Assembly: GCF_001008165.2 (NCBI RefSeq)
Contig: NZ_CP011452.2
Location: 2,852,001-2,916,000 of the forward strand
DNA: 64,000 bases
Direction of reading: 5' to 3'
Source: Croceibacterium atlanticum
GTDB lineage: Bacteria > Pseudomonadota > Alphaproteobacteria > Sphingomonadales > Sphingomonadaceae
Shown here: in pieces, positions 24,384-33,458 of the stretch
Position numbering within the stretch: the first letter of the stretch is position 1
Layout of the letters: each line of letters begins with the position of its first letter
Translations under genes and position numbers: made by a program
The notes under the pieces: generated by a model
What the model was told of the DNA's origin: nothing
The model's input: the letters and a program-made list of their open reading frames with translations, nothing else
The model's database searches: none

Positions 24384-25073
24384 GTGAACATGCTCCGCAG
24401 CCTGCTGTTTTACGTCGCCTTTTACGGCGGAACCGTGCCTTATCTGGTGGTGTCCATGCTTGCCCTGTTGCTGGCGCCCGGGCGGCTGGTGCCGGTGGCA
24501 ACTTCATGGTCGCATTATCATCGTTTCTGCCTTCGATACTTCGCCGGCATCCGCGTGCGTGAAGAGGGGGAACGGCCGGAAGGCCCGGCCATCTTCGCCT
24601 TCAAGCATGAAAGCTTTTTCGAAGCGATCGACCTTCCCGTATCGCTGGATTACCCGGTGATCTTCGCCAAGGAAGAGCTGTTTCGCATACCGGGCTGGGG
24701 CAGGGCGGCGCGGGCCTATGGCGCTATTCCGCTGGCGCGGCGCGACGGCGCCAAGGCGCTGCGCCGTATGCTGGTCGATGCGCGTAACTATACCAAAGGC
24801 GGGCGGCCGCTGGTGATCTTTCCGGAAGGGACGCGGGTGCCGCATGGGCATGTCGCACCGCTGAAATCCGGATTTGCCGCGCTTTACAAACTGCTTGGCG
24901 TGCCGGTGGTGCCGGTCGCAGTGGATAGCGGGCTATTATATCAGAGGCGGTGGAAACGCCCGGGCACGATCACCATCCGGTTCGGGGAAGCGATCGAACC
25001 CGGCCTGCCGCGCCCGGAAATCGAAGCGCGGGTGACGCAGGCGATAAACGTCCTGAACAGCGTTGATCCGTAG
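24384..25073 (+). CDS. plsC: 1-acyl-sn-glycerol-3-phosphate acyltransferase (PlsC-like)
   Basis: A 229-residue membrane-associated acyltransferase that would make phosphatidic acid from lysophosphatidic acid. An N-terminal helix (about 5-33) precedes motif I, KHESFFEAID. This has His-X4-Glu instead of the classical His-X4-Asp, a form often seen in alphaproteobacterial PlsC-like proteins. Motif III is VIFPEGTR, and a later LGVPVVPVAVDSG is the usual motif IV. The start is GTG at 24384 or ATG at 24390. It is the last gene of the ftsE-X-ydcF-plsC run. Confidence 0.88.
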   Translation: MNMLRSLLFYVAFYGGTVPYLVVSMLALLLAPGRLVPVATSWSHYHRFCLRYFAGIRVREEGERPEGPAIFAFKHESFFEAIDLPVSLDYPVIFAKEELFRIPGWGRAARAYGAIPLARRDGAKALRRMLVDARNYTKGGRPLVIFPEGTRVPHGHVAPLKSGFAALYKLLGVPVVPVAVDSGLLYQRRWKRPGTITIRFGEAIEPGLPRPEIEARVTQAINVLNSVDP

Positions 25074-25085
25074 CGGAGCCGAAGT

Positions 25086-25994
25086 TCAGCCGTGGTCCTT
25101 GCGGCCGAAATCGGGCCGCGCATCGTCCTGTCCGAGCGCCACGATGGAGCGGCGCACTTCGCGGGTGCGGCTGAACAGGTCGAACATCGTTTCCCCATCG
25201 CCGGCACGGATTGCCTCCCGCATCAGGGCGAGGTCGGTCAGGAAACTGTCCAGCATTTCCAGCACTGCATCGCGATTATGCAGGAACACGTCGCGCCACA
25301 TGGTCGGGTCCGACGCGGCAATGCGGGTGAAATCGCGGAAGCCGCCAGCCGAATATTTGATCACTTCGCTGCGGGTCACGTTTTCCAGATCGGAAGCCGT
25401 GCCCACGATCGTATAGGCGATCAGATGCGGAATATGGCTGGTGACGGCCAATACACGGTCATGATGCTGGGCATCCATGGTTTCCACCATCGCGCCCAGG
25501 CTTTCCCAGAAATGGATCAGGGCGGCCAGCTGCTTCTCATCGGCGCCTTCGGGCGGAGTGATGATGCACCAGCGCTGATGGAACAAGGTGGCGAAGCCGG
25601 CATCCGGGCCGCTATGTTCCGTGCCCGCGACCGGATGAGCCGGGATCACGCTGCGGCCGGGCAGGGCATCCATCAGCGTGCGGGAAATCGTGGATTTGGA
25701 TGATCCCACATCGCTTACCAGCGCGCCGGGTTTCAGCGTATCGGCAATGGTGCGGGCCGCATCGCCCATCGCACCCACCGGCACGCACAGGATTACCAGA
25801 TCCGCGCCCTTGACGGCGTCGGTCGCGCTTTCGCAGATCGTGTCGGCCAATTGCCGTTCGGCGGCGCGTTTGCGCACATCCGGATCATTGTCGAATCCGG
25901 TGGTCGTGCAATCGGGCAGGTGTTCGCGCACGGCAAGGCCGATGGAACCGCCCAGCAGGCCGAGGCCGATGATCGCGATATGGTTGAAGCTCAT
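25086..25994 (-). CDS. tyrA: Prephenate/arogenate dehydrogenase (TyrA family)
   Basis: A 302-residue NAD(P)-dependent enzyme that oxidatively decarboxylates prephenate and/or arogenate in tyrosine synthesis. The N-terminal Rossmann motif [12 protein letters not shown] (about residues 11-22) is followed by the TyrA features [11 protein letters not shown] and [18 protein letters not shown], with the catalytic His in the HPVAGTE stretch, and [11 protein letters not shown]-like [11 protein letters not shown]. It overlaps hisC by 4 bp. Substrate preference cannot be read here. Confidence 0.93.
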   Translation of the reverse strand: MSFNHIAIIGLGLLGGSIGLAVREHLPDCTTTGFDNDPDVRKRAAERQLADTICESATDAVKGADLVILCVPVGAMGDAARTIADTLKPGALVSDVGSSKSTISRTLMDALPGRSVIPAHPVAGTEHSGPDAGFATLFHQRWCIITPPEGADEKQLAALIHFWESLGAMVETMDAQHHDRVLAVTSHIPHLIAYTIVGTASDLENVTRSEVIKYSAGGFRDFTRIAASDPTMWRDVFLHNRDAVLEMLDSFLTDLALMREAIRAGDGETMFDLFSRTREVRRSIVALGQDDARPDFGRKDHG

Positions 25995-27118
25995 CGTGCT
26001 GCTTCTGCCATTTCGCGCAGGGTGGCGGCAACAATCTCCATCTGCTGCTGCGTTCCGATCGTGATGCGCAGCCCCTGCGGCAAGCCCTGGCCCGGAAGAT
26101 GGCGCACGGCAAAGCCGCGATCGGCAAGCCCTTCGGCCGCCGCCTCTGCGCTCAGCGCACCTTCGAACAGCACGAGCACGAAATTCGCCTCGCTCGGCAG
26201 GGGGCGCAGGCCGTGATTGCCCAGCGCTTCGATCCGTTCGACGAAACGCTGCCGTTCCACCTGGTTGTGCAGGCGTGAATTGCGGACGAAATCCTGGTCG
26301 CCCAGCGCCGCCACGGCCGCCTTCTGGCCTGTCAGCGTGACATTGAACGGTCCGCGAATGCGGTTGAGCGCGGCGATAATGCCCGGCGCGCCCGTTCCCC
26401 AGCCGACCCGTTCCCCCGCGAGGCCATAGATCTTGGAGAATGTGCGGGTGGCGAGCACGTTTTCATGCGCGGCCGCCAGCGCCATCCCCCCGTCATCGTC
26501 TTCCGGCGCGACATATTCGGCATAGGCCTGGTCGATGACCAGAAGCACATCTGCCGGAAGCCCGGCGTGAAGCCGCGCCAATTCGTCCTGCGGAAGATAG
26601 CTGCCCGTCGGATTGTTGGGATTGGCGATGAAGACAACCCGCGTTCGCTCGCTCACCAGGCCAAGCATCGCGTCGACATCGGTGCCGAAATCCCGGTCCG
26701 GCGCTTCCACCGGAGTCGCGCCGCAGCGCCGCGTGGCAATATCATAGACAGAGAAGCTGAAGCGGCTGAACAGCACTTCGTCCCCCGGCCCGGCAAAGGC
26801 CTGCACGGCAAGGTTCAGCAATTCGTCGGACCCAGTGCCGCAGACAATCCGCGCAGGATCGATGCTGTGCAATTCGCCCAGCTTTTCGCGCAATCCGGTC
26901 GAATCGGGGTCGGGATAGAGCGACGGCATAACCGCCTCCGCCCGTGCTTCCAGGGCGGCAGGACTGGTGCCGAGGGGGTTCTCGTTCGCGGACAGTTTTA
27001 TCAGCGAACGGCCGTCCCCGGCCTTGCTCTTTCCGGGCGCATAGGCGTGGATCGCTTCGATCCACGGCTTCATGCGGGGGGCTTTCTGAGGTGTTGCTTC
27101 GGTCACGGGCGCGCGCAT
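25991..27118 (-). CDS. hisC: Histidinol-phosphate/aromatic aminotransferase HisC
   Basis: A 375-residue PLP aminotransferase of fold type I. Family features are [14 protein letters not shown], the [12 protein letters not shown] segment, the lysine region [17 protein letters not shown] (Schiff-base Lys in TFSK), and the arginine-containing C-terminal GLRITIGT. The start at 27118 was chosen over 27073 because it gives the family-length N-terminus ([19 protein letters not shown]); longer readings enter sequence that overlaps metX. Position next to tyrA suggests it serves phenylalanine/tyrosine transamination as well as, or instead of, histidine synthesis. It is divergent from metX. Confidence 0.9.
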   Translation of the reverse strand: MRAPVTEATPQKAPRMKPWIEAIHAYAPGKSKAGDGRSLIKLSANENPLGTSPAALEARAEAVMPSLYPDPDSTGLREKLGELHSIDPARIVCGTGSDELLNLAVQAFAGPGDEVLFSRFSFSVYDIATRRCGATPVEAPDRDFGTDVDAMLGLVSERTRVVFIANPNNPTGSYLPQDELARLHAGLPADVLLVIDQAYAEYVAPEDDDGGMALAAAHENVLATRTFSKIYGLAGERVGWGTGAPGIIAALNRIRGPFNVTLTGQKAAVAALGDQDFVRNSRLHNQVERQRFVERIEALGNHGLRPLPSEANFVLVLFEGALSAEAAAEGLADRGFAVRHLPGQGLPQGLRITIGTQQQMEIVAATLREMAEAAR

Positions 27119-27174
27119 ACTCTGTCGCGACGGCAATTGACAGCCCGCTTGGCCTCCCCCAAGTCCCCCGCTGC

Positions 27175-28296
27175 ATGGCCACCACTTCCACACTGGACAC
27201 GCTGAATATCGCGCTTCCCGCGAAACTGCCGCTCGATAGCGGGCAGGAGCTGGAAAATGTGTGCATCGCCTATCAGACATATGGCGAACTGAATGCGGAC
27301 AGAAGCAATGCGATTCTCGTCTGTCACGCGCTGACGGGGGACCAGCATCTGGCCAGCCCGCACCCGATCACCGGAAAACCTGGCTGGTGGCAACGCATTG
27401 TCGGGCCGGGCCTCCCGCTGGATACGGACAAGTTCCATATCATCTGTTCCAACGTGATCGGCAGTTGCATGGGTTCCACTGGCCCGGCTAGCCTGGCGCC
27501 GGACGGAAAGCCCTATGGCATGCGTTTCCCCGTCATCACCATTCGCGACATGGTGCGGGCGCAAATTGCCATGCTGGACGTGATGGGGATCGAAAGGCTG
27601 CACGGCGTGGTCGGCGGTTCCATGGGCGGGATGCAGGCGCTCAGCCTGTCGGCCAATTTCCCGGAACGCGCGGCGCGGATCATGGTGATCGCGTCCACCG
27701 CGCGGCATTCGGCGCAGAATATCGCCTATCACGAGGTGGGGCGCCAGGCGATCATGGCCGATCCGGCATGGCAGGGCGGCGATTATTACGGATCGGGCCA
27801 GACGCCGGACAAGGGGCTGGCCGTGGCGCGCATGGCCGCGCATATCACCTATTTGTCCGAAGCGGGGCTGACGGAGAAATTCGGCCGCCGGCTGCAGAAC
27901 CGCCCGAATGGGGAAAAGGGCGAAAAAAGCTTCGGCTTCGATGCTGATTTCCAGGTGGAAAGCTATCTGCGGTATCAGGGGCTGAGTTTTACCGACCGGT
28001 TTGACGCCAATTCCTATCTCTATATCACCCGCGCGACCGATTATTTCGATCTGGCGGAAGAACATGGCGGGCGGCTGGCCGATGCCTTTACGGATACGAA
28101 ATCGCGTTTCTGCGTGGTCAGCTTCGATACGGACTGGCTCTATCCCACGGCGGAATCGCGCAATATCGTCCATGCGCTCAACGCATCGTCCGCGCCGGTC
28201 AGCTTCGTGGAACTGTCTGCGCCCTATGGGCATGACAGCTTCCTGCTGAACGTCCCTGCGCTGGACCGCGTGATAAAGGGCTTCCTCGAAGGATGA
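27175..28296 (+). CDS. metX: Homoserine O-acetyltransferase MetX
   Basis: A 373-residue alpha/beta hydrolase-fold enzyme that acylates homoserine in the first committed step of methionine synthesis. It shows CHALTGDQH, the [14 protein letters not shown] loop, the nucleophile elbow [10 protein letters not shown], and the late Asp and His in FDTDWLYP and [11 protein letters not shown] at 27175 is chosen because upstream codons run into hisC-divergent sequence without family resemblance. It overlaps metW by 4 bp, the usual metXW pairing in alphaproteobacteria. No clear SAM riboswitch was found upstream. Confidence 0.95.
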   Translation: MATTSTLDTLNIALPAKLPLDSGQELENVCIAYQTYGELNADRSNAILVCHALTGDQHLASPHPITGKPGWWQRIVGPGLPLDTDKFHIICSNVIGSCMGSTGPASLAPDGKPYGMRFPVITIRDMVRAQIAMLDVMGIERLHGVVGGSMGGMQALSLSANFPERAARIMVIASTARHSAQNIAYHEVGRQAIMADPAWQGGDYYGSGQTPDKGLAVARMAAHITYLSEAGLTEKFGRRLQNRPNGEKGEKSFGFDADFQVESYLRYQGLSFTDRFDANSYLYITRATDYFDLAEEHGGRLADAFTDTKSRFCVVSFDTDWLYPTAESRNIVHALNASSAPVSFVELSAPYGHDSFLLNVPALDRVIKGFLEG

Positions 28297-28883
28297 GTGT
28301 GCTCAGGCCCGATCTCGAAGTCATCGCCCGGCATGTGCCGGCGGGCAGCCGTGTGCTGGATGTCGGCTGCGGCGATGGGGAGCTGATGCATGTGCTGGCC
28401 CATGGCAAGCATGTGGATGCGCGCGGGATAGAGATCGATCCGGAAGAAGTGGAACGGGCCGTGGCGCGCGGCCTTTCAGTGATGCAGGGCGATGCCAATC
28501 GCGAACTGACCGCCTATCCCGACGATGCGTTCGATTACACGGTGCTCAGCCAGACGTTGCAGACGGCGGAACGGCCGGACCTGATGCTGGATGAATTGCT
28601 GCGCATCGGGCGGAAGGCATTTGTCAGCTTCCCCAATTTCGCACATTGGCGGATGCGCCTGGCATTGCTGTGGCATGGCCGTATGCCCGTCACCAGCCAT
28701 CTGCCCGTGACGTGGTATGAAACGCAGAATATCCACCATGTCACGGTGAGCGATTTCCGCGAATTGCTGCGCCAGAAAGGCGTGTCGGTCGAACGCAGCT
28801 GGTTCTTCAGCAGCAGCCGCGAAATCGGCGCCATGGGCGCGAACTGGCGGGCGGAATACGCGGTTTATCTGTTGAGCCGGTGA
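28293..28883 (+). CDS. metW: Methionine biosynthesis protein MetW
   Basis: A 196-residue class I methyltransferase-fold protein that works with MetX in methionine synthesis. The SAM-binding motif appears as [12 protein letters not shown] (about residues 22-33) and the family stretch [20 protein letters not shown] is present, followed by [11 protein letters not shown] and [11 protein letters not shown], all typical of MetW. Its ATG overlaps the metX stop (ATGA), implying coupled translation. Confidence 0.95.
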   Translation: MSVLRPDLEVIARHVPAGSRVLDVGCGDGELMHVLAHGKHVDARGIEIDPEEVERAVARGLSVMQGDANRELTAYPDDAFDYTVLSQTLQTAERPDLMLDELLRIGRKAFVSFPNFAHWRMRLALLWHGRMPVTSHLPVTWYETQNIHHVTVSDFRELLRQKGVSVERSWFFSSSREIGAMGANWRAEYAVYLLSR

Positions 28884-28884
28884 G

Positions 28885-28907
28885 GGCGGGGGACGATCGT
28901 TCCCGCC
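28885..28907. terminator. Hairpin between convergent metW and fdhD
   Basis: GGCGGG (28885-28890) and CCCGCC (28902-28907) pair across an 11-base loop in the 30-base gap between two genes that end toward each other. No T-run is present. Confidence 0.4.
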
Positions 28908-28913
28908 TGTCGT

Positions 28914-29678
28914 TCAGCCATTCACCAGTAACACGCTGTCGTCGCGGGCGAGGCTCCACAGGCTGAGGCCGGCAGCTTTTGCGCGGTCCACGGCCAGGCT
29001 GGTGGGGAGCGAGATCGTCACCAGCGTGGTGGCCCCGGCGCGGACGGCTTTCTCCACGATTTCGTAGGAACAGCGCGCGCTGGAAAGGATGAAGCCTTGC
29101 GCCGCGTCCTGTCCGGCGCTGGCCAGTGCGCCGATCAGCTTGTCCAGCGCATTGTGGCGGCCGACATCTTCGCGCGCATGGAGGATTGTGCCGTCAGCCG
29201 CGCAGAATGCGGCGGCATGGGCAGCCCCCGTGGCACGGCCGAGCGGCTGGTGATCGCGCAAGGCAGCCAGAGCGGCGAAGATTGCCGCCGGGGCCAGCGC
29301 CTGATGCGGGGCAACCGGGGGCAGGGGCCTGGCCACGGCTTCGAGATTTTCGATCCCGCACAGGCCGCAGCTGCTTTCCGCCACGCGGGCGCGAACACGT
29401 TCGGTCAACTGGTCCACGCCAAGCCCGGTCAGCATGGCGCGCACGATCCAGCCCTTCTCGACTTCGGCCACGCCGATATCGCTGATGTCGGACGGAGATT
29501 TGGCCAGCCCTTCGGTGAGGGCGAAACCGAGGGCGAAATCTTCCAGATCCTGCGGCGATGCCATCATCACCGCATAGGACAGGCCGTTGAATTCCAGCGC
29601 TACGGGGGATTCGGGCACCCATTGGCGGTTGCGCGGCTGGCGCGCTCCATCCGCAAGGAATTCCGTGACCTCGCTCAT
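28914..29678 (-). CDS. fdhD: Formate dehydrogenase accessory sulfurtransferase FdhD
   Basis: A 254-residue protein that passes sulfur to the molybdenum cofactor so that formate dehydrogenase becomes active. The conserved cysteine motif is seen in SSCGLCGIENLEA; other family stretches are EDFALGFALTEG, FILSSARCSYEIVEKA and DVGRHNALDKLIGA. The start at 29678 gives the usual N-terminus (MSEVTEFLADG) with GGAGATTAGAGGG just upstream. A palindromic repeat separates it from fdsD, so it may be transcribed partly on its own. Confidence 0.93.
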   Translation of the reverse strand: MSEVTEFLADGARQPRNRQWVPESPVALEFNGLSYAVMMASPQDLEDFALGFALTEGLAKSPSDISDIGVAEVEKGWIVRAMLTGLGVDQLTERVRARVAESSCGLCGIENLEAVARPLPPVAPHQALAPAAIFAALAALRDHQPLGRATGAAHAAAFCAADGTILHAREDVGRHNALDKLIGALASAGQDAAQGFILSSARCSYEIVEKAVRAGATTLVTISLPTSLAVDRAKAAGLSLWSLARDDSVLLVNG

Positions 29679-29689
29679 CCCTCTAATCT

Positions 29690-29780
29690 CCGTTCGCCCA
29701 GGGCTTGTCGAAGCCTGGCCCTGATCTTCCGGCACCGGGCTGGAAGGAAAGACTGTCCTTCGACAAGCTCCGGGGAACGG
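29690..29780. repeat. REP-like intergenic palindrome (sphingomonad type)
   Basis: Two nested inverted repeats lie between fdhD and fdsD: CCGTTC (29690-29695) with GAACGG (29775-29780), and GCTTGTCGAAG (29703-29713) with CTTCGACAAGC (29758-29768). The core TTCGACAAGCTC-like sequence is a very common extragenic element in sphingomonads and relatives, from my memory of those genomes. On the RNA it would form a long stem and could limit expression of fdhD relative to the fds genes. Confidence 0.65.
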
Positions 29781-29800
29781 GCCGAGACCCGCGGAGCCTG

Positions 29801-30076
29801 TCAGCCCGCGTCGGAATGGCCGACTTCGTCGACCTTGTTGAACTCCGTCGCCGGGCTTTGCGGGGGCGGGTTTGCGCCCGCCGCCAGCTTTTCAATCGCG
29901 GCGCGCGCAATGGGGGAGAGTGCCGCATGGTCATCGGCAAAGATCTGGGCCTTCATGCGCGGATCCCAGAACTTGTTGATGTGATCGGCAGTGGCCAGCA
30001 CGGCATTGTCATGGCCGATGGCGGCGAAATTCGCGCCGATCTGGTCGGCCATGCGGCGCAGTTTTGCAGTGCTCAT
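29801..30076 (-). CDS. fdsD: Formate dehydrogenase delta subunit FdsD
   Basis: A 91-residue protein of the FdsD/DUF-type small subunit found at the end of NAD-linked molybdenum formate dehydrogenase operons. The family pattern KLRRMADQIGANFAAIG, then ADHINKFWDPRMKAQI, is clear. FdsD-like proteins are needed for cofactor delivery or complex assembly. The start at 30076 shares one base with the fdsA stop (TAATG); longer readings upstream lie wholly within fdsA in another frame and were rejected. Confidence 0.9.
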   Translation of the reverse strand: MSTAKLRRMADQIGANFAAIGHDNAVLATADHINKFWDPRMKAQIFADDHAALSPIARAAIEKLAAGANPPPQSPATEFNKVDEVGHSDAG

Positions 30077-32928
30077 TACTCGGCAGGCTCCATTTCCTCG
30101 CCGGCGATGCGGCGGGCGCGGGCGGTCAGGTCGGCATATTCTTCCTGCCATTCGCTCGGGCCGTTGCTGGGCGTGACCTGCACGGCCGTGACCTTGTATT
30201 CGGGGCAATTGGTCGCCCAGTCCGAATTGTCGGTCGTCACCACATTGGCCTGCGTGGCCGGGTGGTGGAAGGTCGTGTAGACAACGCCCGGCGCCACGCG
30301 ATCCGTCACCTTCACGCGCAGGGTCGTTTCACCCGCACGGCTGGCAAGACGCGCATAGTCGCCATCGCGCAGCCCGCGATTTTCCGCATCGGTCGGGTGC
30401 ATTTCCAGCAGGTCTTCCTCGTGCCAGACGACATTGCCCGTGCGGCGGGTCTGCGCGCCGACATTGTACTGGCTCAGGATGCGGCCGGTGGTCAGCAGCA
30501 GCGGATAACGCGGTCCGGTCTTTTCATCCGTCGGCACATATTCGGTGACCACGAACTTGCCCTTGCCGCGCACGAAGCCGTCCACATGCATGATCGGCGA
30601 TCCCTGCGGCGCTTTGTCATTGACCGGCCATTGCAGCGGTTCGCCGCTCTTCACGCGGTCCCAGGTGACACCGGCGAAAGTCGGCGTCAGGCGCGCGATT
30701 TCGGCCAGGATCTCGCCCGGATGGCTGTAATCCCACTCGCAGCCGATGGCATTGGCCAGCAGCTGGGTGACTTCCCAGTCTTCATAGCCATTGGCCGGTT
30801 CCATCACGCGGCGGACGGGCTGGATGCGCCGTTCCGCGTTGGTGAAGGTTCCTTCCTTTTCGAGGAAGGTGGAGCCGGGCAGGAAGACATGCGCGTAATT
30901 GGCTGTCTCGTTCAGGAAGAGATCGTGCACGATCACGCATTCCATGGCGGCAAGGCCGGCGGCGACATGATGCGTATCCGGATCGGATTGCAGGATGTCT
31001 TCGCCCTGGATGTAAATCGCCTTGAAGGTGCCATCCACCGCGGCATCGAGCATGTTGGGAATGCGCAGGCCCGGTTCCGGGTCCAGCGTCACGCCCCAAT
31101 CGTCTTCAAACAGCTTGCGCGTATCGTCCTGCGAAATGTGGCGATAGCCGGGCAGTTCGTGCGGGAAGCTGCCCATGTCGCAGGCGCCCTGCACGTTGTT
31201 CTGGCCGCGCAGCGGGTTCACGCCGACGCCGGAACGGCCGATATTGCCGGTGGCCATGGCCAGATTGGCAATTGCCATCACGGTGGACGAACCCTGGCTG
31301 TGTTCGGTTACGCCCAGGCCGTAATAGATCGCACCATTGCCCCCCGTGGCGAAGAGGCGTGCGGCTTCCCGCACGGTCTCTGCCGGTACGCCGGTCACGG
31401 CTTCCAGGAATTCGGGGCTGTGCCTTTCATCGGAAACGAAGCGGGCCCAGTCCTGATATTCGTCCCAGTCGCAGCGTTCGCGAATGAATTCCTCATTGGC
31501 GAGGCCTTCCGTCACGATCACATGGGCGATGCTGGTCAGCACGGCGACATTGGTGCCGGGCTTCAGGGGCAGGTGATGCGCGGCTTCGATATGCGGCGAT
31601 TTCACCAGATCGATCCGGCGCGGATCGAGCACGATCATCTTCGCGCCCTGGCGCAGGCGCTGCTTGATGCGGCTGCCGAAGACCGGGTGCGCATCGGTGG
31701 GATTGGCGCCGATCAGCATGATGACATCGCTGTCCATCACGCTGTCGAAATCCTGCGTGCCGGCGCTGGTGCCGAAGGTCGTCGACAGGCCATAGCCGGT
31801 GGGCGAGTGGCACACGCGGGCGCAGGTATCGGTGTTGTTAGACCCGAAACCGGCGCGGATCAGCTTCTGCACGAGGAAAGTTTCCTCGTTGGTGCAGCGG
31901 CTGGAAGTGATGCCGCCCAGCGCGCGGGCGCCATGTTCGGCCTTGATCTTCCTGATCTTGCCGGCGGCGTAATCCAGCGCTTCTTCCCAGCTGACTTCCT
32001 GCCAGGGCTGGTCGATGCTGTCGCGGATCATCGGCTTGGTGATGCGGTCCTGGTGGTTGGCATAACCCCAGGCGAAGCGGCCCTTCACGCAGCTATGGCC
32101 ATGATTGGCCTTGCCGTCCTTCCACGGCACCATGCGCACCAGCTGTTCGCCGCGCATTTCGGCGCGGAAGGTGCAGCCCACGCCGCAATAGGCGCAGGTA
32201 GTGACCACGGAACGTTCCGGCTTGCCGATTGCCTTGACGTTCTTTTCCTGCAGCGTCGCCGTGGGGCAGGCCTGCACGCAGGCGCCGCAGCTGACGCATT
32301 CGCTGGACAGGAAATTGTCGTCGCTCTGCCCCGCGCTCACCATCGAAGCGAAGCCGCGACCGTCGATCGTCAGTGCGAAAGTGCCCTGCACTTCGTCACA
32401 GGCGCGCACGCAGCGGCTGCAGACGATGCACTTGCTGGGATCGAAATCGAAATAGGGGTTGGACGTGTCCGTCGTTTCGCCCAGGTGATTGGCGCCTTCA
32501 TAGCCATAGCGCACATCGCGCAGGCCGACGGCGGCAGCCTGGTCCTGCAATTCGCAATCATTATTGGCGGAACAGGTCAGGCAGTCCAGCGGGTGATCGG
32601 AAATATACAGTTCCATCACGCCCTTGCGCAGCTTTTCCAGCCGCGGGGTCTGGGTCTTGACCTGCATTCCCGGCGCGACCGGGGTGGTGCAGGATGCGGG
32701 CGTGCCGCGTGCCCCTTCGATTTCCACCAGGCACAGCCGGCAGGATCCGAAGGACTTCATATTGTCCGTGGCGCACAATTTGGGGATGTCGCCGCCGCTT
32801 TCGGCCGCCGCACGCATAACGCTGGTGCCAGCCGGCACGGTTACTTCGCGCCCGTCAATGGTGAGTGTCACCATCTCGTCGGATTTGACTTCGGGGGTCC
32901 CGAAATCTTTCTGGCGTTCATAGCCCAT
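30076..32928 (-). CDS. fdsA: NAD-dependent formate dehydrogenase alpha subunit FdsA (Mo/Fe-S)
   Basis: A 950-residue catalytic subunit oxidising formate to CO2 at a bis-MGD molybdenum centre. Fe-S ligands are visible in order: 2Fe-2S cysteines near 52, 63, 66 and 80; HPLDCLTC with His112 and Cys116/119/125; two ferredoxin clusters at 167-177 and 211-221; and the Cys cluster 245-280 before the MopB domain. The molybdenum ligand Cys373 and adjacent His374 are in ARVCHSPTGYG. A Cys rather than selenocysteine is therefore used. Electrons pass to FMN and NAD+ in FdsB. It overlaps mobA upstream by 11 bp. Confidence 0.96.
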   Translation of the reverse strand: MGYERQKDFGTPEVKSDEMVTLTIDGREVTVPAGTSVMRAAAESGGDIPKLCATDNMKSFGSCRLCLVEIEGARGTPASCTTPVAPGMQVKTQTPRLEKLRKGVMELYISDHPLDCLTCSANNDCELQDQAAAVGLRDVRYGYEGANHLGETTDTSNPYFDFDPSKCIVCSRCVRACDEVQGTFALTIDGRGFASMVSAGQSDDNFLSSECVSCGACVQACPTATLQEKNVKAIGKPERSVVTTCAYCGVGCTFRAEMRGEQLVRMVPWKDGKANHGHSCVKGRFAWGYANHQDRITKPMIRDSIDQPWQEVSWEEALDYAAGKIRKIKAEHGARALGGITSSRCTNEETFLVQKLIRAGFGSNNTDTCARVCHSPTGYGLSTTFGTSAGTQDFDSVMDSDVIMLIGANPTDAHPVFGSRIKQRLRQGAKMIVLDPRRIDLVKSPHIEAAHHLPLKPGTNVAVLTSIAHVIVTEGLANEEFIRERCDWDEYQDWARFVSDERHSPEFLEAVTGVPAETVREAARLFATGGNGAIYYGLGVTEHSQGSSTVMAIANLAMATGNIGRSGVGVNPLRGQNNVQGACDMGSFPHELPGYRHISQDDTRKLFEDDWGVTLDPEPGLRIPNMLDAAVDGTFKAIYIQGEDILQSDPDTHHVAAGLAAMECVIVHDLFLNETANYAHVFLPGSTFLEKEGTFTNAERRIQPVRRVMEPANGYEDWEVTQLLANAIGCEWDYSHPGEILAEIARLTPTFAGVTWDRVKSGEPLQWPVNDKAPQGSPIMHVDGFVRGKGKFVVTEYVPTDEKTGPRYPLLLTTGRILSQYNVGAQTRRTGNVVWHEEDLLEMHPTDAENRGLRDGDYARLASRAGETTLRVKVTDRVAPGVVYTTFHHPATQANVVTTDNSDWATNCPEYKVTAVQVTPSNGPSEWQEEYADLTARARRIAGEEMEPAE

Positions 32929-33448
32929 CGCGTTGCTCCATCGCCGCCAAATCGGACGGCCTGTTTATATTAGCAGGTTTATACGCGCTCTTCACGGCCC
33001 GCGCTTTGGCGGCTTCTGCGAATGCTAGCATCGAGTGGCGTCCTTCACTCTGGAGGATCGCCTCTGCAATCGATGCGGCGTTAGCTTTCCAATGCCCTAT
33101 AACCGGCTGAGTTTCAAGATATGCCGAGGGCGGAGAGAGCAGTTCGAGCAGGTTTTCCGGCAGGTTCGGGGAATCCACGCCGCAGGTCAGGACAGATTCG
33201 TAATCCTCGTCCAGCGCATGGCGCAGCCCGGCCGCCACGCCGGCCAGCGGGCCCATGCCGGGGCGCGGCCAGTCGGGGATACAGGGCGCAGGTCCGGTTT
33301 CGCGGCCCGCGATCACCACATATTCGCACCAGCCTGACATCGCATCCACGGCGCGCGCCAGCAGCGTGTGCCCGCCATATTCGGCCAGCGCCTTGTCGCT
33401 GCCGAAGCGGGTGGACAGGCCGCCTGCAAGGACGACGCCGAGGATCAT
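32918..33448 (-). CDS. mobA: Molybdenum cofactor guanylyltransferase MobA
   Basis: A 176-residue nucleotidyltransferase that joins GMP to molybdopterin, making the MGD cofactor used by FdsA. The N-terminal GTP-binding signature is VLAGGLSTRFGSDKALAEYGG. The segment PRPGMGPLAGVAAGLRHAL and LTCGVDSPNLP (the metal-binding Asp) complete the pattern; the usual CDMP is CGVD here. It is placed between fdsB (10 bp before) and fdsA (11 bp overlap), tying cofactor synthesis to enzyme synthesis. Confidence 0.92.
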   Translation of the reverse strand: MILGVVLAGGLSTRFGSDKALAEYGGHTLLARAVDAMSGWCEYVVIAGRETGPAPCIPDWPRPGMGPLAGVAAGLRHALDEDYESVLTCGVDSPNLPENLLELLSPPSAYLETQPVIGHWKANAASIAEAILQSEGRHSMLAFAEAAKARAVKSAYKPANINRPSDLAAMEQRDGL

Positions 33449-33458
33449 GCGCCAGTCC

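Noticed and set aside
27119-27174. Promoter or SAM riboswitch before metX
   Set aside because: A TTGACA hexamer occurs at 27137-27142 but no fitting -10 follows, and no SAM-II-type pseudoknot pattern could be recognised in the short leader.
30064-32973. Very long open frame (about 970 codons) on the plus strand
   Set aside because: It lies opposite fdsA, whose motifs are complete, and its translation is His/Gly/Ala-rich with no family pattern. It is an artefact of high-GC codon use.
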